A DNA stretch of 25,125 bases, taken from the NCBI RefSeq assembly GCF_963976135.1, contig NZ_CAXBKN010000034.1:1-25125 (forward strand). The letters run 5' to 3'. Numbering within the stretch: position 1 is the stretch's first letter; each line of letters begins with the position of its first letter. The notes below the pieces were generated by a model. That model saw only the letters and a program-made list of their open reading frames with translations. It ran no database searches and was not told where the DNA came from. The stretch is from Maricaulis sp963976135 (lineage in GTDB: Bacteria; Pseudomonadota; Alphaproteobacteria; Caulobacterales; Maricaulaceae). This document shows, piece after piece, positions 1 through 6,277 of the stretch. Made by a program: the position numbers and the translations under genes.

Positions 1-386
1 TCGCCGCCCATGCCGGCGACCTCGCCAAGGGCCACCCGGCCTCGAAGATCCGCGATGATGCCCTGTCCCGCGCCCGCTTCGAATTTCGCTGGGAAGACCA
101 GTTCAATCTCGCCCTCGACCCGGAAACCGCAAGAGATTTCCACGACAAGACCCTGCCCAAGGACGCCCACAAGGTGGCGCATTTCTGCTCCATGTGCGGG
201 CCGAAATTCTGCTCGATGGAGATCACGCGCGAGATCCGCGACCGGTTTGGCTCTGCGCGGGCGCCGAATGCGGTTGAGGCGTCAGAGGCCGAGGCCGGGA
301 TGGCGGAGAAGGCGGCGGAGTTCAAGGCGCTGGGGTCGGAGATTTATTTGAGCGAGGACGGGACGGTGAGGGAGGCGATTGATTGA
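1..386 (+). CDS. thiC: Phosphomethylpyrimidine synthase ThiC, C-terminal part (5' truncated by window edge)
   Basis: ThiC is a radical-SAM enzyme that converts aminoimidazole ribotide to hydroxymethylpyrimidine phosphate in thiamine biosynthesis, in the cytoplasm. The reading frame starts at base 3 and is open to a TGA at 384-386, giving about 127 C-terminal residues. The diagnostic C-terminal cluster motif CSMCGPKFC (CX2CX4C), which binds the [4Fe-4S] cluster, is encoded around 186-212. It is preceded by a typical ThiC stretch (FRWEDQFNLALDPETA) and followed by SMEITREIR. The last ~30 residues after the cluster form the usual variable tail. The family normally exceeds 550 residues, so most of the gene lies upstream of the window, and any TPP riboswitch would lie outside too. 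The final ~87 bp recur downstream at 557-643. Confidence 0.96.
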   Translation, partial: AAHAGDLAKGHPASKIRDDALSRARFEFRWEDQFNLALDPETARDFHDKTLPKDAHKVAHFCSMCGPKFCSMEITREIRDRFGSARAPNAVEASEAEAGMAEKAAEFKALGSEIYLSEDGTVREAID

Positions 387-394
387 TGCGCTGA

Positions 395-421
395 GGGACT
401 GGCACCTCTGGTGCCTGTCCC
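395..421. repeat. 27-nt palindromic element P1
   Basis: Two 12-nt arms (GGGACTGGCACC and GGTGCCTGTCCC) flank a 3-nt loop, with 11 of 12 pairs matching. It sits 8 bp after the thiC stop codon. It could fold in RNA and act as part of a thiC terminator, although no T-run follows. Its design matches elements at 523-549 and 658-684, which suggests a REP-like repeat family. Confidence 0.75.
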
Positions 422-522
422 GGGGAGGACTCCTCTTTCCCGGTCCGGTTCGCCGCAGCGGTCGGAATTTGAGGCACAGGCCACGGGCTCTGCACGCCGC
501 ATTGCGCCGCCCCTTTTCCCAT

Positions 523-549
523 GGGACGCGTACCAGAGGTACACGTCCC
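523..549. repeat. 27-nt palindromic element P2
   Basis: The arms GGGACGCGTACC and GGTACACGTCCC flank the loop AGA, with 11 of 12 pairs matching. It has the same GGGAC...ACC-N3-GGT...GTCCC layout as P1 with a different arm interior. It lies just before the duplicated thiC tail. Confidence 0.75.
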
Positions 550-556
550 TCGCTGA

Positions 557-643
557 GCCGGGATGGCGGAGAAGGCGGTGGAGTTCAAGGCGCTGGGGTC
601 GGAGATCTATCTCAGCGAGGACGGGACGGTGAGGGAGGCGATT
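557..643 (+). pseudogene. Duplicated remnant of the thiC 3' end
   Basis: This stretch repeats thiC positions 294-380 at a constant offset of 263 bp with four visible base differences. In the thiC frame it reads GMAEKAVEFKALGSEIYL and onward. Of the three affected codons one changes Ala to Val, and two are synonymous (ATT/ATC and TTG/CTC). The predominance of silent changes suggests the copy diverged as part of a functional thiC allele rather than decaying after a simple tandem duplication. It has no start codon context and lacks the upstream enzyme, so it is inert as a gene. Confidence 0.85.
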
Positions 644-657
644 GCTTTGGATCGAGA

Positions 658-684
658 GGGATACGTACCTGCGGTACGTGTCGC
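658..684. repeat. 27-nt palindromic element P3
   Basis: The arms GGGATACGTACC and GGTACGTGTCGC flank the loop TGC, with 10 of 12 pairs matching. It occupies the same position relative to the duplicated thiC tail as P1 does to the true thiC tail (offset 263 bp). The palindrome is therefore probably part of the duplicated or recombined unit. Confidence 0.7.
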
Positions 685-758
685 ATGATGGGGCGTCTCT
701 TAAGTGTTATCGATGTACAAATTTTGGAGCCCAAATAAGCGTCTGAATGATGGGTAGG

Positions 759-2030
759 TTATTTTTTTAATAGTGCGCGTCCAACTCTCCACCCGTAATA
801 GAAGCGATCTTCCTTTACCTCTTCAGGAATTTTCAGATGTTGTAGGACTGTTCTTGCTCCTTTCTCACCCAAGTGGCTTCCCCCAAGTGCGCCTGCAATT
901 GAAGAAACTACGCCCGATAGACCGCTGGTCATCGCCGCCGTCAGAAAAAGCATGCCGCTGTTCCCGGTGGCAGCTATCAGGTCGGAGGTCGACATTTGTC
1001 GTGATTTAGAAATTTTCTTGTAGATTGCGCTTGTTGCGCTTCGAACATGATCGAGCGCATCGGCGTCTGAGATGTGGCCGTCTGAAATGCATTCTCGGAT
1101 ACTGTTACGAAAATCAGATAGGTGGTGCCATTCTTGTTCGCGAATTTTTATCGCCTCAGTCAAATTTGCCGGCGCGAACAATGGGAACCCGGCTTCTATG
1201 CTTGGGCCGTGCGCAGCAGTTTGGGCGAATGCTGAGGCCACCTTAAATTCTGATGGTGATCCTAGAATGTTTTGTATGCCAACCTCGTCGCAGTAGTGGT
1301 TTTTGGCGACCATTTCGTGAGTAATGGACTCAAATAGATTCTTAAAAAACCCAATTTCGAGCATTTTATTAAGTGGGAAGTCTGCAAAGTTCTTTATTTC
1401 CGAAATAATATTTTTGTGCCCCCTCAAATATATTATGTGCTCTGAGTGAGTTTGGTCGAACTCAATTCGAATCGTGCTGGCATCTTCTCGAAATATACTG
1501 GTTGAATCACGTATATAGTCCCAGACAATACCTATTAGATCATCATCTTCTAAATTAGTGCTGCCTTTGTCAAACAAAACCTTTGCAAGGCAATCATTGC
1601 ATACGTTCATGCAATCGTAGTCGATATATTGTATAATTCCCGTGTCTATCAATGGTTTTTGTTGATAATAACTATGTATTGCAAAGGCCAGCTCTGATTT
1701 AAATCTTTTCGGATTCTCTTCGCTGTAGAACCGTAGTGCATACTGGAATGGGTTTACGGTTAATGTCTTGTCGGAGTAAAGAACCGAAAAGGCAGATATT
1801 TGATTCAATCGGAGAGTCCGACAGCTTGCTCGCGAGCAATACGTCGGCAACCCCGAGAGCCGATCATCGGCTAGAAATGTGTGGTTAGTCGGAGTGGGAT
1901 CGGGGTGCTCAATTTCGGCCAAGTGTGCGTCGATCACTTCTAAACAATATTCAGACGCCACTGGTTCAAGATCCTCCCGAATGGACGAAAGGTTCGAGCG
2001 GTGTCGAATAGGAGTTAGTTTGTCTAACAT
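759..2030 (-). CDS. Hypothetical protein, AT-richer orphan gene, cysteine-containing with a C-terminal Gly/Ala-rich hydrophobic segment
   Basis: I do not recognise the family. The frame is open from a TTG at 2048, but the in-frame ATG at 2030 (423 aa) is the more likely start; neither has a convincing Shine-Dalgarno. From that ATG, paired cysteines occur at residues 65/70 (YCSRASC) and 140/144/147 (CMNVCNDC), which could form a metal site. Residues ~357-386 form a Gly/Ala/Ser-rich hydrophobic stretch that may be a membrane helix or hairpin, followed by a basic tail ending RALLKK. The DNA is visibly AT-richer than its neighbours, with many AAT, ATA and TTT codons, which points to recent transfer. 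It stands alone, flanked by repeats on both sides. A 7-bp inverted repeat (CTTTTCG-N9-CGAAAAG, 2092-2114) lies upstream and might be an operator. A single-gene defence or other accessory function is possible but nothing in the sequence proves it. Confidence 0.75.
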   Translation of the reverse strand: MLDKLTPIRHRSNLSSIREDLEPVASEYCLEVIDAHLAEIEHPDPTPTNHTFLADDRLSGLPTYCSRASCRTLRLNQISAFSVLYSDKTLTVNPFQYALRFYSEENPKRFKSELAFAIHSYYQQKPLIDTGIIQYIDYDCMNVCNDCLAKVLFDKGSTNLEDDDLIGIVWDYIRDSTSIFREDASTIRIEFDQTHSEHIIYLRGHKNIISEIKNFADFPLNKMLEIGFFKNLFESITHEMVAKNHYCDEVGIQNILGSPSEFKVASAFAQTAAHGPSIEAGFPLFAPANLTEAIKIREQEWHHLSDFRNSIRECISDGHISDADALDHVRSATSAIYKKISKSRQMSTSDLIAATGNSGMLFLTAAMTSGLSGVVSSIAGALGGSHLGEKGARTVLQHLKIPEEVKEDRFYYGWRVGRALLKK

Positions 2031-2048
2031 TGACAATAGTTGTCCCAA

Positions 2049-2196
2049 ATCCGTTTAGCGAATCGGCAATTGTGAAGTGTAGGGTACAACGCTTTTCGCC
2101 CTCAAGTCGAAAAGAACGTGGGAACACGCACTATTTGGTCCGCTCTGAAGCGGGTGCCCACCCACACCCCACCTTAAACCCCATGCCGAGACTCCG
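2049..2196. other. Intergenic promoter region of the orphan gene
   Basis: No coding frame here looks real. The stretch holds the inverted repeat CTTTTCG-N9-CGAAAAG (2092-2114), which could be an operator or a weak hairpin upstream of the minus-strand gene. No clear -35/-10 pair was identified. Confidence 0.3.
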
Positions 2197-2275
2197 CCTC
2201 AGGGGACAGGCGCGGTCAAGGGCGCCGGAGGCGCCGCTTCGCGGTTTCACCCTTGACCGCGCCTGTCCCCTGAGG
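2197..2275. repeat. Perfect 26-bp inverted repeat (long hairpin)
   Basis: The arms at 2197-2222 and 2250-2275 are exact reverse complements (starting CCTCAGGGGACAGGCGCGG). The 27-nt loop contains its own small GC-rich palindrome (GCGCCGGAGGCGC). There are no coding marks. It may be a palindromic repetitive element or the 5' hairpin of an untranslated RNA, because an intrinsic terminator follows on the plus strand. Confidence 0.85.
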
Positions 2276-2307
2276 CCCTTTGGCTGGCAAGGGGTTTATG
2301 GCTTGGC

Positions 2308-2332
2308 CTCGCCCGGGCGGGCGGGTTTTTTT
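2308..2332 (+). terminator. Rho-independent terminator with no plus-strand gene upstream
   Basis: A 7-bp stem (CTCGCCC / GGGCGGG, one G-T pair) with loop GGGC is followed directly by seven T residues (2326-2332). This is a textbook intrinsic terminator on the plus strand. The nearest plus-strand gene upstream is thiC, 1.9 kb away and separated by an opposing gene, so the transcript it ends is unexplained. Confidence 0.7.
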
Positions 2333-2343
2333 CACTAAGCGCT

Positions 2344-2476
2344 AATCTCATCGTCATCCCAGCGCAGGCTGGGACCCAGATTCACGCACTGGCGCTGGTC
2401 AATCTGGCGCCTGATCCTGCTCCGGCCTGGCTCTACGAGACTGGGTCCCAGCCTGCGCTGGGATGACGATTGTTGG
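2344..2476. repeat. 133-bp palindromic repeat, copy 1
   Basis: Perfect 30-nt inverted arms at 2350-2379 and 2441-2470 (core ATCGTCATCCCAGCGCAGGC) surround a ~61-nt centre. It is near-identical in length and sequence to 3301-3433. It encodes no transposase, so it is a MITE-like or REP-type interspersed repeat. Similar CGTCATCCC...GGGATGACG repeats are widespread in alphaproteobacterial genomes (recalled, not searched). Confidence 0.9.
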
Positions 2477-2954
2477 GCGATTCAGGAGTGACCGAGGGCA
2501 GGGCGCCGCCGCCCTATCCCCGCCCCACACCGCCCGCAAACCCCCGCCAGCAAAGCCCAACCCAGAAAATCCGCCCCGACTTGTCCCCGCCCCCTCGACC
2601 CGCGCGCATAATCCTCAGCGGTTCCCGGGGTGGGAGGCGCAGGCCACGTCACTGATGCCCGGGAGCGCGCGGAGCCTGTCCGGGCGATCGATGTGACGAT
2701 CGAAAGCGCTGGCAGGGCGTCCTCTCTTCACGTCCGAGGGCACTAAACGACCGACCCGAGTACGTGTGAGGATTGGAAACGGGGTGGAGACAGCCCGGGA
2801 AAACTCCGCAAGCGGGATGTCACGATGTCACGCGCTATTCCATTACCGGTTACCGGCATCGCCGGCATCCCGCTTGCCTCCCATCACTTCGGCGAACGCC
2901 GCGCGAAGCGCGCACGCCTGTGCGCCACGCGGCCACAAGACAAGGGGTCTTTCC
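2477..2954. other. Gene-poor stretch with a possible structured leader
   Basis: No convincing gene is seen on either strand between the repeat and the ATG at 2955. A perfect 12-nt inverted repeat (GCAAGCGGGATG at 2808-2819 and CATCCCGCTTGC at 2866-2877) could close a hairpin over the ~46 nt between. Further local palindromes (GCGCGAAGCGCGC-like, around 2900) follow. I compared it by eye with TPP, cobalamin, glycine, 6S, RNase P and tmRNA patterns and found no match. It may be a leader of the downstream gene or an unannotated RNA. Confidence 0.3.
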
Positions 2955-3371
2955 ATGACACGACACAATACTGCTCCCGCCGCAGCGGCAGAGCCGGAAT
3001 TCGACGGGCTGGTCGCGATGTATGAGCACGAGGCGCTGAGACTGATGATGCGCTGCCTCTACCGGCAATTCCTCAATCAGGAGACTGCCGCGGCCGTGCG
3101 CACCGCCGCCACCCTGCTCAAATCCCTGCCGCCGGCGCGCCGCGGCAATGAGTGGATCGAGGCGCTGGAAGAGATCGAGCGGGACATTGCCCTCATGACG
3201 CCGGAGGAGATCGACGCGGAAATCCTGGAAGGGATGGGTGTTGTTCTGGAGCCTGCGCCTGAGGCCGGGGCGGCGGCGGAGGACTTGCTCACCCAACACC
3301 AATCTCATCGTCATCCCAGCGCAGGCTGGGACCCAGATTCACGCACCGGCGCCGACAAGCCTGGCGCCTGA
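2955..3371 (+). CDS. Small hypothetical protein with repeat-derived C-terminus
   Basis: I do not recognise this 138-residue protein. The start at ATG 2955 is chosen because residues from MTRHNTAPA onward look like a normal acidic helical protein, while the frame upstream translates to low-complexity text; an AAGGGG stretch 10-15 nt before the ATG could serve as ribosome binding site. Residues ~12-90 are predicted mainly helical (Glu/Leu/Ala/Arg-rich, with ALRLMMRCLYRQF and EWIEALEEIERD). No signal peptide or membrane segment is visible. The last ~22 residues (from SHRHPSAGWDPDS) are encoded inside the 133-bp repeat at 3301-3433, so the native C-terminus has probably been replaced or extended by repeat insertion. 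Confidence 0.6.
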   Translation: MTRHNTAPAAAAEPEFDGLVAMYEHEALRLMMRCLYRQFLNQETAAAVRTAATLLKSLPPARRGNEWIEALEEIERDIALMTPEEIDAEILEGMGVVLEPAPEAGAAAEDLLTQHQSHRHPSAGWDPDSRTGADKPGA

Positions 3372-3433
3372 CCCCGTTCCGGCCTGGCTCTATGAGTCTG
3401 GGTCCCAGCCTGCGCTGGGATGACGATTGTTGG
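3301..3433. repeat. 133-bp palindromic repeat, copy 2
   Basis: Perfect 30-nt arms lie at 3307-3336 and 3398-3427, matching copy 1 at 2344-2476. The differences are concentrated in the central ~61 nt. It overlaps the 3' end of the hypothetical gene at 2955-3371 and provides its stop codon. Confidence 0.9.
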
Positions 3434-3521
3434 CAGCGGCGGTGTCTGGCACCCACGTCTCTCCGCAGCCTGCGGCTGCGGCCCCATCGGCCCCTGCTTC
3501 GCTAAAGCTACGCAGGGCCCA

Positions 3522-3544
3522 CTTCCCCGCCGGAGGCGGGGAAG
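3522..3544. terminator. GC-rich hairpin downstream of the YkgJ-type gene
   Basis: A 10-bp perfect stem (CTTCCCCGCC / GGCGGGGAAG) with a 3-nt loop lies 6 bp beyond the minus-strand stop at 3551. There is no T-run on that strand, so it is either a weak terminator or another small palindromic repeat. Confidence 0.4.
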
Positions 3545-3550
3545 AAAGCG

Positions 3551-3886
3551 TTAGGCCGCCGGCGTCTCGCGCACCTTCTCCCCCATCACCCCATTCGCCC
3601 GGATCGCCTTGCCGCATTCGAAACTGCCGGCGCGGAAGGCGCGGCAGGCTTCGGGGCGGTGGTCGTAGACGGCGCACAGGGCCTGGCCGGTCTCGAGCCT
3701 GAGATGGGTGCAGTGGCCGCAGCTGAAATCGACGAAAGAGCGGCCGCCGTCCTCAAACAGGCTTTCGGCGGGCAGGGCATCGGGGGCGATGCGGGCCTGG
3801 TCTTGCGGCAGGAGGACGAGATAGCGCGGATGGCGGCTGAAACAGCAGGCTCCGCAGGCGACGCAGTCAAACGCCATATCCGACAT
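3551..3886 (-). CDS. YkgJ-family cysteine cluster protein (putative Zn/Fe-chelating)
   Basis: The 111-residue protein has the hallmark of the YkgJ/YcgN family (PF03692): an N-terminal CVACGACC motif (Cys8, 11, 14, 15), then CGHC (Cys56, 59), a CAVYDHRPEAC segment (Cys71, 81) and a last cysteine at 91. Members are thought to bind zinc or an iron-sulfur cluster, and their biochemical role is not established. The ATG at 3886 is chosen over the upstream ATG at 3973 because family members begin a few residues before the first cysteine and the upstream residues are low-complexity. The gene stands alone, divergent from the secreted protein gene at 4053, with 166 bp between them. Confidence 0.9.
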   Translation of the reverse strand: MSDMAFDCVACGACCFSRHPRYLVLLPQDQARIAPDALPAESLFEDGGRSFVDFSCGHCTHLRLETGQALCAVYDHRPEACRAFRAGSFECGKAIRANGVMGEKVRETPAA

Positions 3887-4052
3887 GTGAGGTGACGAAC
3901 CCGCCGCGCGAAGGCGGCCTTCCGCCCCGGCCCGCAGCGCGCGGGATTTACGCCAGCCGGAGGGGATTTGCATCCGGAAAATGCGGCGGCTCTCATCCTC
4001 CGTTAATCCCGGGCGTGCTTGGTTTGCATTTCACCAGAATGGGGGACGTCCG

Positions 4053-4490
4053 ATGCGTGCATTTACCCGGCCCGGCCATATCGCCGCCTTTGCCGCCCTT
4101 GCCGCGGCGCTGTTGCCGCTCGCCATGCCGGCCGCCAGCGCGCAGGCGTTCGCCTCGCCATCGGGTCAGGTCTATCAGACCCGGATCGAGAATCTGACAT
4201 CCTTGAAGCTGGCGATCGCCTTCGGCAGCGGCGAGAGCGGCGGCACGGTGACCATTACCCAGCTCGACACCGGCTGGGCCCCGCCGCCGCCCGGCCTGGA
4301 AGTCGGCACGCTGGGGGAATGGAGCCAGGCGGCGGACGGTTCGGTGACGATCAGCGGCGATGCGCTCTATTTCCTGCCCGATGGCGGTCCGGCGACCTGC
4401 CAGATCTGGGCGGCGGATTATTCCGGCCAGGAGGAGACCTGCTGGTTCAATAATAACGGGGTCAGCGATAGCGAGCTCCACCTGCAATAG
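4053..4490 (+). CDS. Small secreted two-cysteine protein, paralogue A
   Basis: This 145-residue protein of unknown function carries a clear Sec signal peptide (hydrophobic AAFAALAAALLPLAMPAASA, likely cleaved after AQA at ~32). The ATG at 4053 is favoured over that at 3981 because a GGGGGA ribosome site precedes it and the signal peptide starts there. The mature part is Gly/Thr/Ser-rich and probably all-beta, with two cysteines (116, 130). It matches the proteins at 4639 and 7698 in layout: a GQVY motif after the signal peptide, an IAFGSGESGGTVTIT strand, a GEW...DGSVTISGD segment, then CQIW...CWF. Cysteine spacing is 14 here against 25 in the others, so it is the divergent member. It is probably co-transcribed with the next gene (148-bp gap). 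Confidence 0.8.
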   Translation: MRAFTRPGHIAAFAALAAALLPLAMPAASAQAFASPSGQVYQTRIENLTSLKLAIAFGSGESGGTVTITQLDTGWAPPPPGLEVGTLGEWSQAADGSVTISGDALYFLPDGGPATCQIWAADYSGQEETCWFNNNGVSDSELHLQ

Positions 4491-4638
4491 GACCGGACCT
4501 GCCGGGCGGGCCGACCGCAGTATCCGCCCTATCGCCCCGACGGCCAGAATTTCACGTGCGCATCAAGCGTGCTCCTCAACCCCGCGCACCAGACCGGTGC
4601 CGAACCCGAAACGCTCCAGCCAGAAAACGGAAAATCTC

Positions 4639-5067
4639 ATGAAAACCATGCTCATGGCCAGCCTCGCCCTGATTCTTGCCGCCCCCGTCGCGCTGGCCGA
4701 TGACGGTCCGGCGGGACAGGAATTCACGGCCGTCGCGACCCGCAATACGGATATCGCGCGCATCGGCCAGACGGCGACCATCCGTTTCGAGAGCGGCGGC
4801 AATATCACCGTGTCCGGCGTCATGGATGGGATGGGGTCCGACCCGTGGTCGACCGAATGGAATGAGGACGCCAATGGTGAAATCACCAATGGGGCCGACA
4901 TTTTCTGGATGGATCCCTGGGGCGAGCCTCCGATCTGCCGCAGCTGGCCGGACTATCCGGTCGGCGCCGATGTCGAATCGGTCGGCGGCGACTGGGAAGC
5001 GACCGGCGTCTGCTGGCTCGGCCCCGATGGCGGCAGTCTGGACTGGCGCATCACGCGCACCGAATAG
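4639..5067 (+). CDS. Small secreted two-cysteine protein, paralogue B
   Basis: The 142-residue protein starts with the signal peptide MKTMLMASLALILAAPVALA (cleavage ~20/21). The mature region starts DDGPAGQEF and runs through an IRFESGGNITVSG strand and a GEITNGADIFW segment to two cysteines at 100 and 125. The C-terminal half is strikingly similar to the protein at 7698: both have SWPDYP/EWPDYP after the first cysteine, a VGG-W motif, GVCW, then DW-I-R-E at the end. The frame extends upstream to 4360, but that part overlaps gene A out of frame. The two cysteines probably form a periplasmic disulfide. Only 45 bp separate it from the DUF481 gene downstream, which suggests an operon. No known domain was recognised. 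Confidence 0.85.
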   Translation: MKTMLMASLALILAAPVALADDGPAGQEFTAVATRNTDIARIGQTATIRFESGGNITVSGVMDGMGSDPWSTEWNEDANGEITNGADIFWMDPWGEPPICRSWPDYPVGADVESVGGDWEATGVCWLGPDGGSLDWRITRTE

Positions 5068-5112
5068 GTTTTGCGCGGCGCATCCGGAAACTCGCAGCCC
5101 CAGGGGATCAAC

Positions 5113-6168
5113 ATGCTGAAATCACTCGCGGCTGTCACCGCTGCCGGGCTCGCATCGATCATCATGCTCGCGGCGCCTGTGGCAGCCGAACTGCCGCAAG
5201 CCTACCAGGCGCTGCTGGCCGAGGCGGCGGACCGCCAGGATGATGATGCGCGTTTCCTCGAGACCGCCGACATGGTCGCCGTGCTGGTCGAGGGCGGCCG
5301 CGCCGCCGTCCATGCCGATATTCTCGCGCATCTGCCGCACCGTGCCAGCGCCGTCGCCGGCTGGCCGCTGCCGGCTGTAACTGACGCGGCGCCAGCCGGC
5401 CCGGCATCGCCGCCGGCCGAGCACGCGGAGCATCGCAGTCTGGGCGGTGCACCGATCGCCCTGGGCGGCGCCCCCGAGGGTTCCGGCGGCTGGCTGGCCG
5501 GTTCGATCCGCATGATGCGGCCGGACAGCTGGGCCGGTCATGTCCGCGCCGGTATCCAGCTGGAACGCGGCAATTCCGAGCTCACCGATTTCACCTTCGC
5601 CGTCGAGCTCGACCGCGAATTCGAGCAGGGCTGGCGCATTGACAGCCAGTTCGAGTATTTCCTCTCGGAGAGCGCCACCCATACCACGCGCGACAACTGG
5701 CTGGTCGAGCTCCGCACCACGCGCGAACTCGATAGCGGTATCGGCTATTATGGCGGCGGCTCCTATGAGCGCGACCTGATCGGGATTTACGAGCGTTCGG
5801 CTTTCGTCACCGCGGGCGGGATCTGGCATGCGCTGGACGGGCCGAAGCTGGACTGGGTGCTGCGCGGCGGTGCCGGCCAGCGTTTCCGCGAGGACCGCCT
5901 CAATGGCGAGACCCTGACCGACTGGGTCGCCGAGGCCGGATCGAGCCTGCACTACCAGATTTCCGAAACCGCCCGCTTCAGCTCCGAGACGACCGCCTTC
6001 CTCGGCGGCGGCTCGCGCGTCGACCAGCGCTTCAGCCTGACCAACCGCCTGTTCGGCAATTGGGCCGTCCAGACCGGCCTGCGTATCGAGCACGAGTTCG
6101 AGACGCGTGCCGGCTATGAGCCGACCGATACCCGGCTGGATATCTCCCTGCTCTACGCTTTCGACTGA
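5113..6168 (+). CDS. DUF481 family outer-membrane beta-barrel protein
   Basis: This 351-residue protein starts with a signal peptide (residues 1-25, ending LAAPVAA). A helical Ala/Asp-rich segment and a Pro/Ala/Gly linker follow to ~125. Residues ~130-351 have the alternating aromatic strands of a DUF481 (PF04338, YdiY-like) barrel: GHVRAGIQLERGNSELTDFT, repeated Y-GGGSYERD strands, and a C-terminal RLDISLLYAFD ending in an aromatic-acidic pair. Family members are described as salt-induced outer-membrane proteins, and transport function is unproven. ATG 5113 is chosen because AGGGGATCAAC precedes it. The N-terminal periplasmic extension is longer than in typical members. It lies in the same direction as, and close behind, the secreted paralogue B. 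Confidence 0.85.
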   Translation: MLKSLAAVTAAGLASIIMLAAPVAAELPQAYQALLAEAADRQDDDARFLETADMVAVLVEGGRAAVHADILAHLPHRASAVAGWPLPAVTDAAPAGPASPPAEHAEHRSLGGAPIALGGAPEGSGGWLAGSIRMMRPDSWAGHVRAGIQLERGNSELTDFTFAVELDREFEQGWRIDSQFEYFLSESATHTTRDNWLVELRTTRELDSGIGYYGGGSYERDLIGIYERSAFVTAGGIWHALDGPKLDWVLRGGAGQRFREDRLNGETLTDWVAEAGSSLHYQISETARFSSETTAFLGGGSRVDQRFSLTNRLFGNWAVQTGLRIEHEFETRAGYEPTDTRLDISLLYAFD

Positions 6169-6277
6169 TCCGCACTGGCGTCCGCGCCCCTGCGACCATG
6201 GGGCACTGGTATCGGCGCGCGATCCACGGCAATCTCCCGCATCGGCGCGGCGGGAGTGCCGGCATGGGGGATAACCG

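Noticed and set aside
2344..2476. The inverted repeat considered as an insertion-sequence end or CRISPR-like unit.
   Set aside because: There is no transposase between the copies, only two copies are present and they are not regularly spaced, so it is an interspersed palindromic repeat.
2600..2880. Considered as 6S RNA, RNase P RNA or a cobalamin riboswitch.
   Set aside because: Conserved core motifs of these RNAs were not found by eye.
4491..4701. The frame of paralogue A stays open past its TAG stop and reads into the start of gene B, suggesting read-through.
   Set aside because: In GC-rich DNA frames stay open by chance, the added residues show no similarity to B or C, and gene B has its own start and signal peptide.
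5122..6093. Long minus-strand open frame opposite the DUF481 gene.
   Set aside because: It is a codon-bias shadow. Its product is low-complexity, while the plus-strand product has a signal peptide and barrel strands.
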